From: Winogradskyella wichelsiae
GTDB lineage: Bacteria > Bacteroidota > Bacteroidia > Flavobacteriales > Flavobacteriaceae
DNA length: 64,000 nucleotides
Direction: 5' to 3'
NCBI RefSeq assembly: GCF_013403925.1
Contig: NZ_JABFDJ010000004.1
Span: 310,001-374,000 of the forward strand
Both the position numbers and the translations under genes were made by a program. A model generated the notes under the pieces. It was not told the origin of the DNA, did no database searches, and worked only from the letters and a program-made list of their open reading frames with translations. Each line of letters opens with the position of its first letter. The stretch's first letter is position 1. Below are positions 17,630 through 25,956 of the stretch, in pieces.

Positions 17630-17780
17630 TTAATAGTTATTTACTATATTTTATAAATAATGAAGTATTTTCAAATCAATATCATTTGATTGGTGATAAA
17701 TTAATGAATTTTCAAACATTGGTTCCGAATCGTATCTTTACAATACCATAGAACACAGTTATGTCGTTTTAATTACTCTT

Positions 17781-18995
17781 ATGAATTACAATCAAGCCAA
17801 CAAAAACAACATACTAAACCTCATCAATAGAGAAGATGAATTGTTTAAAAGTGATGTCAATAAATATCATAACAAATTAAATACAATTGTCTCATCTTCA
17901 AGATTCTTAGTGCTTGGCGGAGCTGGTTCGATAGGACAAGCCGTTACTAAGGAAATTTTTAAACATAACCCCGCTAAACTGCATGTCGTAGACATTAGCG
18001 AAAACAATTTAGTAGAATTAGTGAGAGATTTACGAAGTTCTTACGGCTATATTAATGGTGATTTTAAAACCTTTGCTCTAGATATTGGCTCTATTACGTA
18101 TGATGCATTTATTAACGCCGACGGAAAATACGACTACGTTCTTAATCTTTCAGCATTAAAGCACGTTCGGAGTGAAGAAGATCCGTTTACATTAATGCGA
18201 ATGATTGATGTGAATATTTTTAATACCGAAAAAACCATTCAACAATCCATTGAAAATGGTGTAAAAAAATACTTTTGTGTTTCTACAGATAAAGCGAGCG
18301 ACCCTGTTAATATGATGGGAGCTTCAAAACGAATTATGGAACTTTTTTTATTCAAAAAAAGTAAAGAAATTAGTATTTCTACAGCTCGTTTTGCTAATGT
18401 AGCATTTTCCGATGGTTCTTTATTACATGGTTTTGAACAACGTATTAAAAAGCAACAACCAATTGTAGCTCCAAACGATGTTAAGCGTTATTTTATAAGT
18501 CCTGAAGAATCTGGTCAACTCTGCTTAATGTCTTGTTTATTTGGAAATAATAACGATATTTTTTTTCCTAAATTGAATGAAAAATTTAAACTATCTAGCT
18601 TCTCCGATATAGCTATAAACTTTATTAAAAACTTAGACTACGAGCCTTATTTATGCAAAGATGAAGATGAAGCAAGAGCCTTTGCTAAAACTTTACCGCT
18701 CTCTGGTAAATGGCCGTATTTATTAACAAAAAGTGACACCACTGGCGAAAAAAAAATAGAACTATTTTTTACAGAGAATGAAACTTTAGACTTAAATCGT
18801 TTTAATTCTATAGGGATTATTAAGCCCAATTCGGAACTGAATATTAATGATAAAATAATAGCATTCACCAAGTCTATAAATCATTTAAAAGCAGAAAAAA
18901 GTTGGACAAAGGAAGATTTAATCACTTTATTCCATAAAACATTACCGAACTTTACCCACAAAGAAACAGGTAAATATTTAGACCATAAAATGTAA
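17781..18995 (+). CDS. Nucleotide-sugar 4,6-dehydratase-type SDR (PglF/FlaA1/LegB-like)
   Basis: This 404-residue extended SDR starts with about 40 helical residues, then VLGGAGSIGQAV (NAD-binding glycine motif), VVDISENNLVEL, SALKHVRSEEDP, STDKASDPVNMMGASKR and a sugar-binding C-terminal half. The usual Tyr-x-x-x-Lys is replaced by Met-x-x-x-Lys, as in FlaA1/PglF/LegB 4,6-dehydratases. It should convert an NDP-GlcNAc-type donor to its 4-keto-6-deoxy form. The nucleotidyltransferase 3 bases downstream probably makes its substrate; GDP-GlcNAc, as in the legionaminate route, is my best guess. Confidence 0.82.
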   Translation: MNYNQANKNNILNLINREDELFKSDVNKYHNKLNTIVSSSRFLVLGGAGSIGQAVTKEIFKHNPAKLHVVDISENNLVELVRDLRSSYGYINGDFKTFALDIGSITYDAFINADGKYDYVLNLSALKHVRSEEDPFTLMRMIDVNIFNTEKTIQQSIENGVKKYFCVSTDKASDPVNMMGASKRIMELFLFKKSKEISISTARFANVAFSDGSLLHGFEQRIKKQQPIVAPNDVKRYFISPEESGQLCLMSCLFGNNNDIFFPKLNEKFKLSSFSDIAINFIKNLDYEPYLCKDEDEARAFAKTLPLSGKWPYLLTKSDTTGEKKIELFFTENETLDLNRFNSIGIIKPNSELNINDKIIAFTKSINHLKAEKSWTKEDLITLFHKTLPNFTHKETGKYLDHKM

Positions 18996-18998
18996 CGG

Positions 18999-19703
18999 AT
19001 GCATCATAAAATAGAAGTTGTAATTATGGCTGGTGGTAAAGGAGAGCGTTTAATGCCTTTAACCGCAAACACACCAAAACCCCTTTTAAAGATTGGAGAC
19101 AAACCTATAATTGAATACTGCACCGACCGTTTAGCTTCATACGGAATTAAACATATAAACATTACCGTCAATTATTTAAGCAACCAAATCATTGCTTATT
19201 TCAAAGAAAACAATAAGCATCAAATTAACTTTAATTACATTAAAGAGCCTAAATCTTTAGGTACAATTGGTGCCCTAAAATTAATTAAAAACTTTAGTAA
19301 AGATTACCTCTTGGTAATGAATGCCGATTTACTTACTAATGTAAATTTCAACTCTATTTTTAAAGATTTTATTTCAAAAGGAAGTGATGCATTAATCGCA
19401 ACTGTTCCTTACAACGTAGTTATTCCACATGATTTGGTTGAAATAAAAAAAGGATTAGTTACTAATTTTAAAAAGAAACATTCTTACTCGTATAACTTAA
19501 ACGCAGGTATTTACATTTTTAAAAAAGACTGTTTAGATTTTATTCCAGAAAACACTTTTTTTGACGCTACAGATCTCATTGAAACCTTATTAGAGAAGGG
19601 TAAAAAAATCAGCAATTACCAAATTTCAGATTATTGGTTAGATATTGGTAAACACGACGATTTTAAAAAAGCACAAGAAGACATAAAGCGTCTAAAACTT
19701 TAG
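18999..19703 (+). CDS. Sugar-1-phosphate nucleotidyltransferase (PtmE/GlmU-N-like)
   Basis: This 234-residue nucleotidyltransferase has the signature MAGGKGERLMPLTANTPKPLLKIG, MNADLLTNVNF with the metal-binding Asp, LNAGIYIF and YWLDIGKHDDFKKA. It is closest in pattern to the catalytic half of PtmE, which makes GDP-glucosamine derivatives for legionaminic acid, without the CBS domains. Coupled to the dehydratase by a 3-base gap. The remaining legionaminate genes (aminotransferase, hydrolase, synthase, CMP-transferase) are not in this window, so the end product is unknown. Confidence 0.82.
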   Translation: MHHKIEVVIMAGGKGERLMPLTANTPKPLLKIGDKPIIEYCTDRLASYGIKHINITVNYLSNQIIAYFKENNKHQINFNYIKEPKSLGTIGALKLIKNFSKDYLLVMNADLLTNVNFNSIFKDFISKGSDALIATVPYNVVIPHDLVEIKKGLVTNFKKKHSYSYNLNAGIYIFKKDCLDFIPENTFFDATDLIETLLEKGKKISNYQISDYWLDIGKHDDFKKAQEDIKRLKL

Positions 19704-19807
19704 CCTTTTTACAGGTCTTTTTGAGGATTATTAAAATATTTTAATTCTAATTTATTCTTCTATGTTAAAAAGGGTAATATTCATTTTAAAAAATTGGCCT
19801 TGTGTCG

Positions 19808-19815
19808 TATCTTTG
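19808..19815 (+). promoter_or_regulatory. -7 box upstream of the CCA-adding enzyme
   Basis: TATCTTTG lies 63 bases before the ATG at 19879, so a leader of roughly 58 bases is expected. A TTGG occurs 11 bases upstream, closer than the usual -33 spacing. Confidence 0.5.
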
Positions 19816-19878
19816 CGCAGCTAAAAAATACAGTTCCTTTTTAATTCATTTTAGAGCCTCTGTACTTTCAATTATCCT

Positions 19879-21303
19879 ATGAATCACAAACAAGCATTAA
19901 AGCACAGCATATTTAAATACATCACTCAATCTGCAGAAGAATTGCAAGTAGAAAGCTACGTCATTGGCGGCTTTGTACGCGACTATCTTTTAGAACGAGG
20001 TGATGCAAAAGATATTGATGTGGTTGCTGTAGGTAGCGGTATTGAATTAGCTAAACAAGTCGCTAAAAATTTACCAAACCATCCTAAAGTTCAGGTTTTT
20101 AAAACTTACGGAACAGCAATGTTACGTTATGATGATATTGAAATTGAATTTGTAGGTGCACGTAAAGAAAGTTATAACGAAAATAGTAGAAATCCTGTTG
20201 TTGAAAATGGCACGCTTAAAGATGACCAAAACCGACGCGATTTTACGATTAACGCTTTAGCTTTAAGCTTAAATGAAAACAATTTTGGAGAACTTTTAGA
20301 TCCTTTTGATGGCCTTAGTGATTTAGACAAAGGAATTATTCGTACACCTTTAAATCCTGATATTACTTATAGCGACGACCCGTTACGCATGATGCGTGCT
20401 ATTCGTTTTGCTACCCAACTCAATTTTAAAATTGAAGAGACATCGCTAAAAGCCATTGCTGATAATAAAGATCGCATTACAATTATTACCAAAGAGCGTA
20501 TTGTTGTTGAACTCCATAAAATTTTAGAAAGTAAAACACCTTCTATTGGTTTTATTCATTTAGAACAAACAGGACTTCTTCAATATATTTTACCAGAATT
20601 AACAGCGCTTAAAGGTATTGATGAAATTGAAGGCCAACGCCATAAAGATAATTTTTATCACACTTTAGAAGTTGTAGATAACATTGCTAAAACTACGGAT
20701 AACCTTTGGTTACGTTGGGCTGCATTGTTACATGACATAGGAAAAGCACCAACTAAAAAATTTCATAAAAAAATTGGTTGGACCTTCCATGCGCACGAAT
20801 TTGTAGGTTCTAAAATGGTTTACAAACTCTTTAAACGTTTAAAAATGCCATTGAATGACAAAATGAAATTTGTTCAGAAAATGGTTTTTATGAGTTCTCG
20901 ACCTATTGTCTTAGCTTCAGAAGTTACAGATTCTGCCGTACGACGTTTGGTTTTTGATGCAGGAGATAATGTAGAAGATTTAATGACGCTTTGTGAAGCA
21001 GATATCACAACTAAAAATCCAAAGAAATTTAAAAAATATCATAATAACTTTCAGAAAGTTAGAGATAAAATTGTTGAAGTTGAAGAACGCGATCAAGTTC
21101 GAAATTTTCAACCACCTGTTTCAGGTGAAGAAATTATGGAAACCTTTAATTTAAAACCTTCAAGAGAAATTGGATTAATTAAAGAGACTATAAAAGAAGC
21201 TATTTTAGAAGGTGAAATCCCTAATGAACATGCAGCCGCTTTTGAGTTGATGCTAAAACGAGGGAAGGATTTAGGACTTGTAGCAGTAAGCAGTAAACAG
21301 TAA
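19879..21303 (+). CDS. cca: CCA tRNA nucleotidyltransferase / poly(A) polymerase family protein with HD domain
   Basis: This enzyme adds or repairs the 3' CCA of tRNAs. The 474 residues comprise a class II nucleotidyltransferase head (VIGGFVRDYLL, AKDIDVVAVG), the RRDFTINALALSL and DDPLRMMRAIRFA motifs, and a C-terminal HD phosphohydrolase domain (WAALLHDIGKAPTK). Bacteroidetes have a single enzyme of this type. The final codons and stop lie inside a four-unit heptamer repeat, so the C-terminus could vary between strains without touching the catalytic domains. Confidence 0.93.
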   Translation: MNHKQALKHSIFKYITQSAEELQVESYVIGGFVRDYLLERGDAKDIDVVAVGSGIELAKQVAKNLPNHPKVQVFKTYGTAMLRYDDIEIEFVGARKESYNENSRNPVVENGTLKDDQNRRDFTINALALSLNENNFGELLDPFDGLSDLDKGIIRTPLNPDITYSDDPLRMMRAIRFATQLNFKIEETSLKAIADNKDRITIITKERIVVELHKILESKTPSIGFIHLEQTGLLQYILPELTALKGIDEIEGQRHKDNFYHTLEVVDNIAKTTDNLWLRWAALLHDIGKAPTKKFHKKIGWTFHAHEFVGSKMVYKLFKRLKMPLNDKMKFVQKMVFMSSRPIVLASEVTDSAVRRLVFDAGDNVEDLMTLCEADITTKNPKKFKKYHNNFQKVRDKIVEVEERDQVRNFQPPVSGEEIMETFNLKPSREIGLIKETIKEAILEGEIPNEHAAAFELMLKRGKDLGLVAVSSKQ

Positions 21304-21311
21304 ACAGTAAA
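21284..21311 (+). repeat. Heptamer tandem repeat spanning the cca stop codon
   Basis: Four consecutive 7-base units, CAGTAAG followed by three CAGTAAA, cover the last codons of cca and its stop. A unit length that is not a multiple of three means slippage shifts the frame, although the repeat supplies TAA in several frames. Confidence 0.85.
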
Positions 21312-21332
21312 ATAATATTAATTCTTGTATTT

Positions 21333-22358
21333 ATGGCTCATCAAACTAAAGAAAATAAGGCAGTTATTTACTGGTTATTGACAGGTTGTGCTTTAATTTT
21401 CATTATGGTTATTGTCGGTGGTATCACTAGACTAACACATTCTGGCTTATCAATCTCCAATTACAAATTAATTTCAGGAACAATTCCTCCAATGAATGAA
21501 GTAGAATGGAATGAAGCCTTCGAACTTTACAAGCAGTATCCTGAATATCAAAAATTACACAATCACTTCAACTTAGAAGAATTTAAAGATATTTATTTCT
21601 GGGAATGGATTCATAGAGTGATTGGTCGTTTTATCGGTATGGTTTTTATCATTCCTTTTATTTATTTCTTAATTAAAAAACGACTATCTAAATCTACTGT
21701 CAAAAAATCTGTTATTCTACTTATTTTAGGAGGTTTTCAAGGTTTTTTAGGATGGTATATGGTAAAATCTGGTTTAGTAGATGAGCCTAATGTGAGTCAT
21801 TTTAGACTAGCAGCACACTTAACGACAGCATTTTTAACCTTTGCTTACACATTTTGGGTTGCTTTAGATTTAATGCTTCCTGAGAAAAAAGTGATTGACA
21901 AAAAATTAAGAAACTTTATAAGAATTGGTTTAGGCGTTCTTATTATTCAAATTATTTATGGCGCTTTTGTCGCTGGTTTAGACGCTGGTTGGATTCATAA
22001 CCATTGGCCATTAATGAGTGATGGTAAATGGATACACGAAACTGTATTTATTGAATACAGCCCTGTTTACCTTAACTTTTTTGAAGGTAAAAGTGGTGTT
22101 CAATTTGTACACAGAACGATGGCTTATGTTGTGGTAATTTTTATCCTAGCAATTTGGTATAAGGCAAAACGAACTAAATTAACTGCTTTGCAAACTAAAG
22201 GGATCAACTTGCTTTTAATAATGGTTGGTGTTCAGTTTTTATTAGGGGTTTTAACCTTAGTTCTTGCAGTTCCGGTTATGTTAGGTGTTCTACATCAAGT
22301 TGGTGCTTTTATTTTATTAAGTGCAATGACTTTTACCCTACATCGCTTTACTAAATAA
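21333..22358 (+). CDS. ctaA: Heme A synthase (COX15/CtaA family)
   Basis: It oxidises the C8 methyl of heme O to make heme A for cytochrome c oxidase, in the inner membrane. The 341 residues contain eight predicted membrane segments and the paired heme-ligand regions: GGITRLTHSGLSI with EWIHRVIGR in the first half, HLTTAFLTF, then VHRTMAYVVVIF and VLHQVGAFILL in the second half. The insertion after the first helix (EWNEAFELYKQYPEYQ) is typical of the COX15-like type. It follows cca by 29 bases. Confidence 0.92.
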   Translation: MAHQTKENKAVIYWLLTGCALIFIMVIVGGITRLTHSGLSISNYKLISGTIPPMNEVEWNEAFELYKQYPEYQKLHNHFNLEEFKDIYFWEWIHRVIGRFIGMVFIIPFIYFLIKKRLSKSTVKKSVILLILGGFQGFLGWYMVKSGLVDEPNVSHFRLAAHLTTAFLTFAYTFWVALDLMLPEKKVIDKKLRNFIRIGLGVLIIQIIYGAFVAGLDAGWIHNHWPLMSDGKWIHETVFIEYSPVYLNFFEGKSGVQFVHRTMAYVVVIFILAIWYKAKRTKLTALQTKGINLLLIMVGVQFLLGVLTLVLAVPVMLGVLHQVGAFILLSAMTFTLHRFTK

Positions 22359-22370
22359 TTAAAAAATATT

Positions 22371-22378
22371 TAACTTTG
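22371..22378 (+). promoter_or_regulatory. -7 box four bases before the pRiA4b-like gene ATG
   Basis: TAACTTTG, then CAGC, then ATG. The same arrangement occurs before uvrB (TAACTTTG-CATT-ATG). It predicts a transcript starting at the ATG. Confidence 0.65.
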
Positions 22379-22382
22379 CAGC

Positions 22383-22901
22383 ATGATTTACAGATTTAGA
22401 ATTATACTAGACAACGATACAGAAGAAGATGTATTCCGCGATATAGAAATCCGCGAAAGCGATACCATGGAAGACCTACATAATACTATTACTCAATCTT
22501 TTGGGTTTGATGGTATGCAAATGGCCTCGTTTTATGTTAGTGATGACCAATGGAATCAAGGTGAAGAAATCGCTATGATGGACATGAGTGAAGCTGGAAA
22601 TGAAGTAAAAATGATGAACGAAACCATCATTAATTCTTTGATTCACGAAGCTGCAACACGTTTAATATACGTTTACGATTTTATGAACATGTGGACATTC
22701 TACGTAGAATTAGGTGAAATTGTAGAAGAAGCTGAAGGTACCGATTACCCAAATTTAATGTTTGTACATGGTCAAATCCCTGATGAAGCTCCAGAAAAAA
22801 CTTTTGAAGCTGAAGAGGACGAAGATGAGTATAACGAATTTGACGATGATTTAGATCTTGACGATTACGATAATTTAAATTTTGATGAAAATTGGAATTA
22901 A
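22383..22901 (+). CDS. pRiA4b ORF-3-like family protein
   Basis: This 172-residue cytosolic protein has a core matching PF07929 (plasmid pRiA4b ORF-3-like): IYRFRIILDNDTEEDVFRDIEI, LHNTITQSFGFD, ASFYVSDDQWNQG, YVYDFMNMWTFYVEL. The last about 35 residues are almost all Asp and Glu. The family is widespread and its function is not settled; its name comes from a plasmid and says nothing about mobility here. No transposase or repeat is nearby. Confidence 0.85.
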   Translation: MIYRFRIILDNDTEEDVFRDIEIRESDTMEDLHNTITQSFGFDGMQMASFYVSDDQWNQGEEIAMMDMSEAGNEVKMMNETIINSLIHEAATRLIYVYDFMNMWTFYVELGEIVEEAEGTDYPNLMFVHGQIPDEAPEKTFEAEEDEDEYNEFDDDLDLDDYDNLNFDENWN

Positions 22902-22907
22902 AATAAA

Positions 22908-23969
22908 CTAAAGAAAATTTTTCATATTAATGCCTTGGTAATTTCGTTTCACGAAATCTAAGGCATTTTTTAGTATACTACCCATACCTTCACTTCGTCT
23001 AAACTCTAAATCGTGAGTGAAATTATAAATTTCTTCTCGTAACATTTCAATATGTTCTTGCGTAGAAAGCGTATCATTTATCATACAATCTAACAGTAAA
23101 TTTATTCGGCTATTAAAACTAATCATACGTCTTGCAACAATAGAGCGCTCTTCAATTTTATATTGATCAACTGATTCTTTTTGAATTTTATTTCTCACCA
23201 GTTTTACCATGTCATAGTTCTCTTTAAAAAACTGAGGTCTGTAAATATTTAGTTTTCCTTCATAATTTTGCTGATCAAAATCTATAGCTCTAATTTTATA
23301 AACAACATGATCAAAATCATGTGTTGGCACAATGACATAATTATAAGATCTCATATCACCTAAAAGCCTAATTAAACAACGCTCATTAAACTTCACAAAT
23401 TCTTTAGCTATTTGAGATTGTTCGCCAGGGGTACATTTTGGCAGCATATCTTTCATAAAAACATCACCAGGAATTCCCGCTATATGTTCTTCTACTAGCG
23501 TATCCTTATATACCAAAAAGTTAAGATAATAAGGCGACAACATATGTTCTAATTCTAGACCATAAACTCGAGATGCATCGGCTTTCTTAACATAGAAATT
23601 AGTATAATTATCATTCAAAATATTTCGAACTTTAATTCTAAAAGGCTGAGAATTACCGAAGGTGCAAAAATCAATAGAATCGACATTTAAATACTTAAAA
23701 ATGTATTCATTTCCATCAGAAATCAAGTTAGAATACACCCGTTTTAAGGCAAAATCTATTTCTTCTCTTTCAAATTCATTGTAATACACTCTAACCCATA
23801 ACGTATCTTCATCATCCTCGTCATAAACAACAATAGAACCTTGAAAACGCATTAAATCATCATAAACAATAGGCGAACGCATATTTCTGTCATATCTTTC
23901 CAAATATGATTGCAGCTTAGGGCTTATTGGGTATGACGGTTTCTTTTTTGAAATTTTTAAATCTTCCAT
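22908..23969 (-). CDS. Uncharacterised protein with faint kinase-like motifs
   Basis: I do not recognise this 353-residue soluble protein as a named family. It lacks a signal peptide and membrane segments. About residue 205 it has RLLGDMRSYNYVIVP and, about 25 residues later, IRAIDFDQQNYEGK. The spacing of these Asp/Asn residues loosely recalls the catalytic loop and metal-binding Asp of kinase-like folds (HipA or aminoglycoside-kinase style). A clear Gly-rich loop is missing. It is convergent with the preceding gene (6-base gap). Its 3' end encodes that gene's terminator. Confidence 0.6.
   Translation of the reverse strand: MEDLKISKKKPSYPISPKLQSYLERYDRNMRSPIVYDDLMRFQGSIVVYDEDDEDTLWVRVYYNEFEREEIDFALKRVYSNLISDGNEYIFKYLNVDSIDFCTFGNSQPFRIKVRNILNDNYTNFYVKKADASRVYGLELEHMLSPYYLNFLVYKDTLVEEHIAGIPGDVFMKDMLPKCTPGEQSQIAKEFVKFNERCLIRLLGDMRSYNYVIVPTHDFDHVVYKIRAIDFDQQNYEGKLNIYRPQFFKENYDMVKLVRNKIQKESVDQYKIEERSIVARRMISFNSRINLLLDCMINDTLSTQEHIEMLREEIYNFTHDLEFRRSEGMGSILKNALDFVKRNYQGINMKNFL
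22930..22971 (+). terminator. Terminator hairpin inside the 3' end of the convergent gene
   Basis: ATGCCTT (22930-22936) pairs with AAGGCAT (22960-22966), enclosing a second perfect 7-bp stem ATTTCGT/ACGAAAT with a TTC loop. A T run follows to 22971. It is oriented to stop the plus-strand transcript of the pRiA4b-like gene but is itself C-terminal coding sequence of the minus-strand gene. Confidence 0.75.
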
Positions 23970-24068
23970 AACATTAAATTCAGAACTAAATTAATACTTT
24001 CTATTTTTATGCTGTAACAATATCACTATTAGTTCGTCTTATTTTATAACTAACCAATCTTTATCAAT

Positions 24069-24965
24069 TTGGAACCAATACTTACCATTAGTAATCTTAC
24101 AAAGAAATTCGGCTATTTAACTGCTGTTAAAAATCTAACTTTCACCATTAACAAAGGCAATGTCTATGGCATTTTAGGCCCAAATGGAAGTGGAAAATCT
24201 ACAACATTAGGTATTGTTCTTAATGTAGTAAATAAAACACAAGGGGACTTTCATTGGTTTGATGGCAACATCTCTACACACGACGCGTTAAAAAAGGTTG
24301 GAGCAATTATAGAACGTCCAAATTTTTACTCTTACATGACAGCTGAACAAAACTTAAAGCTTGTTTGTCGTATAAAAGGGGTTGACCACAGCAAAATTGA
24401 CGAAAAGCTTGCAATAGTAGGTTTATTAGACCGAAAAACACATAAATTCAGAACTTATTCTTTAGGTATGAAGCAGCGTTTAGCCATTGCTTCTGCCCTA
24501 CTTAATGATCCTGAAATTTTAATTTTAGATGAACCAACCAACGGTTTAGATCCGCAAGGAATTCATCAAATACGTCAAATTATAAAGGATATTGCCGCCA
24601 ATGGTACAACAATTCTTCTAGCATCTCATTTATTAGATGAAGTAGAAAAAGTGTGTACTCATGTTGTGGTCTTGCGGAAAGGTGAAAAATTATATTCTGG
24701 TCGTGTAGACGAAATGATTAACAGTCATGGCTTTTTTGAATTAAAAGCTGAAAAGCATGATGAATTGTTAGGGGTCTTAGAAACACATTCTAATATTGAG
24801 AAAACAAAAGTTGAAGGCGAGTTAATTACCGCATTTTTAAATGAGCCAATGTCAGCTTCAGAGTTTAATAAATTAATGTTTGATCGAGGCATTCTACTTT
24901 CTCATCTTGTTAAACGAAAAGAAAGTTTAGAAGAACAATTTTTACAATTGACTGACACCAAATAA
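24069..24965 (+). CDS. ABC transporter ATP-binding protein
   Basis: This 298-residue ABC-2 type ATPase pairs with the permease 60 bases downstream. Motifs are Walker A GPNGSGKST near residue 40, the signature SLGMKQRLAIASAL, Walker B ILILDEPTNGLDPQG and the switch His in LLASHLLDEV. The start has to be the TTG at 24069, since a stop precedes it by five codons and there is no ATG before Walker A. The transported substrate is unknown; relatives export lantibiotics, antibiotics or lipids. Confidence 0.92.
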   Translation: MEPILTISNLTKKFGYLTAVKNLTFTINKGNVYGILGPNGSGKSTTLGIVLNVVNKTQGDFHWFDGNISTHDALKKVGAIIERPNFYSYMTAEQNLKLVCRIKGVDHSKIDEKLAIVGLLDRKTHKFRTYSLGMKQRLAIASALLNDPEILILDEPTNGLDPQGIHQIRQIIKDIAANGTTILLASHLLDEVEKVCTHVVVLRKGEKLYSGRVDEMINSHGFFELKAEKHDELLGVLETHSNIEKTKVEGELITAFLNEPMSASEFNKLMFDRGILLSHLVKRKESLEEQFLQLTDTK

Positions 24966-25025
24966 AATCAATCCAAAAAATAATAGCATTCCTTTACCTT
25001 AAGGGATATGTAAAACTCATCCTAT

Positions 25026-25850
25026 ATGTTACGTCTTATACAACTCGAATTACAAAAACTTTGGCTTAATAAAGCTAGTAGAGTCTTAATTATAATATCG
25101 TTTATTCTACCTTTTACCGTTTTAATCCTTTCGTCAATAAAAATTAATTTCTTTGGTTTTTTCACTTTAGAGCTTGGTGAGTTAGGTATCTTTAATTTCC
25201 CGATTATATGGCATATTACAACCTTTTTTGCTGCTCAATTTAAATTTTTCTTCGCTATCGTTGTGGTAAGTATGATTGGTAATGAATACAGCAACAAAAC
25301 TTTAAAACAGAATCTTATTGACGGATTAAGTAAAAAAGAATTTATCCTTTCTAAATTCTATACCATTGTTTTCTTTTCATTATGTGCTACCGTTTTAATT
25401 GGTTTAGCAACATTTGCTATAGGGATGTATTATTCAAGCTATACGGAAGCCTCAATAATATTTAGAGAGGTTGATTTCTTACTTGCTTATTTTCTAAAAC
25501 TTGTTGGTTTCTTTAGTTTGTGTTTATTTTTAGGAATGCTCGTAAAAAGATCTGCTTTTGCTTTAGGTTTTCTATTTATATTATTCATTTCAGAATCTAT
25601 TATTTATGGCTTAATGAAATGGCTAATCGACGGAAATATTGCTGATAAAATTCATGATTTCTTTCCGTTACAATCGATGTGGAATCTTATAGAACAGCCT
25701 ATTCAAAGAATTATAATGACCAAATTTCCAGATAATACAGATATGGTTTACGACTTTGCTCTCCATTGGTATGAGATTGTTATTGTTTTAGGATGGACTG
25801 CTATTTTTGTTTTTTTATCTCTTCAACTACTAAAAAAGAGAGATTTATAA
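25026..25850 (+). CDS. ABC-2 type transporter permease
   Basis: This 274-residue protein has about six membrane segments, starting with LWLNKASRVLIIISFILPF and ending with WTAIFVFLSLQLLKKRDL. The conserved stretch VVVSMIGNEYSNKTLKQNLIDGLSKKEFILSK is the usual coupling region of ABC-2 permeases of the BcrB/NosY kind. It is the partner of the upstream ATPase. No immunity, peptide or kinase gene is beside it, so the substrate cannot be inferred from context. Confidence 0.9.
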   Translation: MLRLIQLELQKLWLNKASRVLIIISFILPFTVLILSSIKINFFGFFTLELGELGIFNFPIIWHITTFFAAQFKFFFAIVVVSMIGNEYSNKTLKQNLIDGLSKKEFILSKFYTIVFFSLCATVLIGLATFAIGMYYSSYTEASIIFREVDFLLAYFLKLVGFFSLCLFLGMLVKRSAFALGFLFILFISESIIYGLMKWLIDGNIADKIHDFFPLQSMWNLIEQPIQRIIMTKFPDNTDMVYDFALHWYEIVIVLGWTAIFVFLSLQLLKKRDL

Positions 25851-25874
25851 TACCCTAGAAATAATTGCGACCTA

Positions 25875-25928
25875 TACAAACAATATAGAGTTAAGAAGTT
25901 TTAAGCTCTTAACTTAATATTGTTTGTA
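25875..25928. repeat. Long imperfect inverted repeat after the ABC permease
   Basis: Two 22-base arms (25875-25896 and 25907-25928) match at 20 of 22 positions around a 10-base loop; the outer 12 bases (TACAAACAATAT) are perfect. Four Ts follow on the plus strand. It may be the terminator of the ABC operon, but the arm length is unusual for this genome, and it lies just before a truncated gene. Confidence 0.7.
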
Positions 25929-25956
25929 TTTTGTGTATTTTGCACTTACCGCTCTT

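Noticed and set aside
17716..17732. A T-arm-like GGTTCCGAATC sequence
   Set aside because: The preceding bases do not form D, anticodon or acceptor stems; it lies in a promoter region with a near -7 box.
22383..22901. Mobile-element gene, from the plasmid/transposon names attached to the family
   Set aside because: No transposase, terminal repeats or target duplication are nearby; the family is a common chromosomal one.
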